Below are positions 6,027-6,436 of a stretch of 6,436 nt of DNA, piece by piece. The notes beneath the pieces are model-generated. The model ran no database searches and was not told the origin of the DNA. It saw only the letters and a list, made by a program, of their open reading frames with translations. Both the position numbers and the translations under genes were made by a program. How positions within the stretch are numbered: the stretch's first letter is position 1; each line of letters opens with the position of its first letter. This stretch comes from Neisseriales bacterium (GTDB lineage Bacteria; Pseudomonadota; Gammaproteobacteria; Burkholderiales; UBA11063), in NCBI GenBank assembly GCA_008017145.1, contig SSGY01000186.1, positions 1 to 6,436 on the forward strand. Reading direction: 5' to 3'.

Positions 6027-6436
6027 ATGATGAATAAAAAATTAATTCTGGCTTTGGTTGCTGCAATTTCTGTCAGCACAACATCTTTTGCTGCTACTAT
6101 TCCCAATTCTTCTGCATCAGGTGTAGTTTCTGCGTACCCTGATTTTTCAGCAATTTATGATAATGTTGGTAAATCAGTAGTTAATATTAATGTAACGCAG
6201 AATGTTACTCCACAAGGTGGTCAGTTCGGTAGTACGGGCGATCCAATGTTTGACTATTTTTTCAAACGGATGGTACCTCAGCAGCAACAAAAATATAAAC
6301 AAAGAGGCTTAGGTTCAGGATTTATTTTGTCCAGCGATGGCTATATTTTAACCAATGCACACGTAGTGAATAATGCTGATAGTGTGACTGTAAAACTTAG
6401 CGATAAACGTGAATTTAAAGCCAAAGTTGTTGGGGT
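6027..6436 (+). CDS. HtrA/DegQ-like periplasmic serine protease, 5' part (runs off the window)
   Basis: The first 136 codons of a Deg/HtrA (S1C) protease and chaperone that degrades or refolds damaged envelope proteins. A signal peptide covers residues 1-22, with a likely cut after SFA. The N-terminal segment then has [10 protein letters not shown] (72-81), a typical HtrA feature before the protease core. The core begins with [20 protein letters not shown], and the catalytic His is H112. Catalytic Asp and Ser and the PDZ domains lie beyond the window edge. The region before the core is short, suggesting DegQ/MucD-like rather than the long-loop DegP type. Translation starts at tandem ATGs (6027 and 6030) after AAAGGTGAT (6014-6022). 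No clear sigma70 or sigmaE promoter is visible upstream. It is separated from znuB by 255 nt and is probably its own transcription unit. Confidence 0.9.
   Translation, partial: MMNKKLILALVAAISVSTTSFAATIPNSSASGVVSAYPDFSAIYDNVGKSVVNINVTQNVTPQGGQFGSTGDPMFDYFFKRMVPQQQQKYKQRGLGSGFILSSDGYILTNAHVVNNADSVTVKLSDKREFKAKVVG

Overview
The window is AT-rich (clearly under 40% G+C) chromosomal DNA from a Gram-negative bacterium, most likely a low-GC gamma- or betaproteobacterium. The reasons are an E. coli-type Zur with its full set of metal ligands, a proteobacterial-style Zur operator, a znuACB zinc importer, a periplasmic HtrA/Deg protease and an ArcD-type APC antiporter. The sequence does not resolve the genus. 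No rRNA, tRNA, CRISPR array, insertion sequence or phage gene is visible.

Layout: bases 1-249 are non-coding and hold a probable promoter and a small GC-rich hairpin. An ArcD-like basic amino acid/polyamine antiporter follows on the + strand (250-1695). A perfect 21-bp inverted repeat (1705-1750) separates it from the convergent - strand unit and probably terminates both. That unit is zur (3323 down to 2901), then a cytosolic-type M14 metallocarboxypeptidase (2884 down to 1760), only 16 nt apart and very likely co-transcribed. Divergent from zur is znuA-znuC-znuB on the + strand (3433-5771), with a 1-nt gap and then a 14-nt overlap. A complex 138-bp imperfect palindrome (5815-5952) follows. 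The window ends inside an htrA/degQ-like protease gene (from 6027).

The best-supported logic is zinc homeostasis. Zur should bind a 15-bp palindrome (3395-3409) that contains the -10 box of the znuA promoter, shutting off zinc import when zinc is plentiful. The zur promoter points the other way, and its -35 hexamer overlaps that of znuA by five of six bases. The operator lies on the znu side only, so znu repression is expected to be direct, while zur itself may escape repression. The zinc-dependent M14 peptidase downstream of zur is the least explained member of the cluster. I see no clear new defence or mobile system. The most unusual items are the zur-M14 pairing, the interlocked promoters and the 138-bp palindrome.
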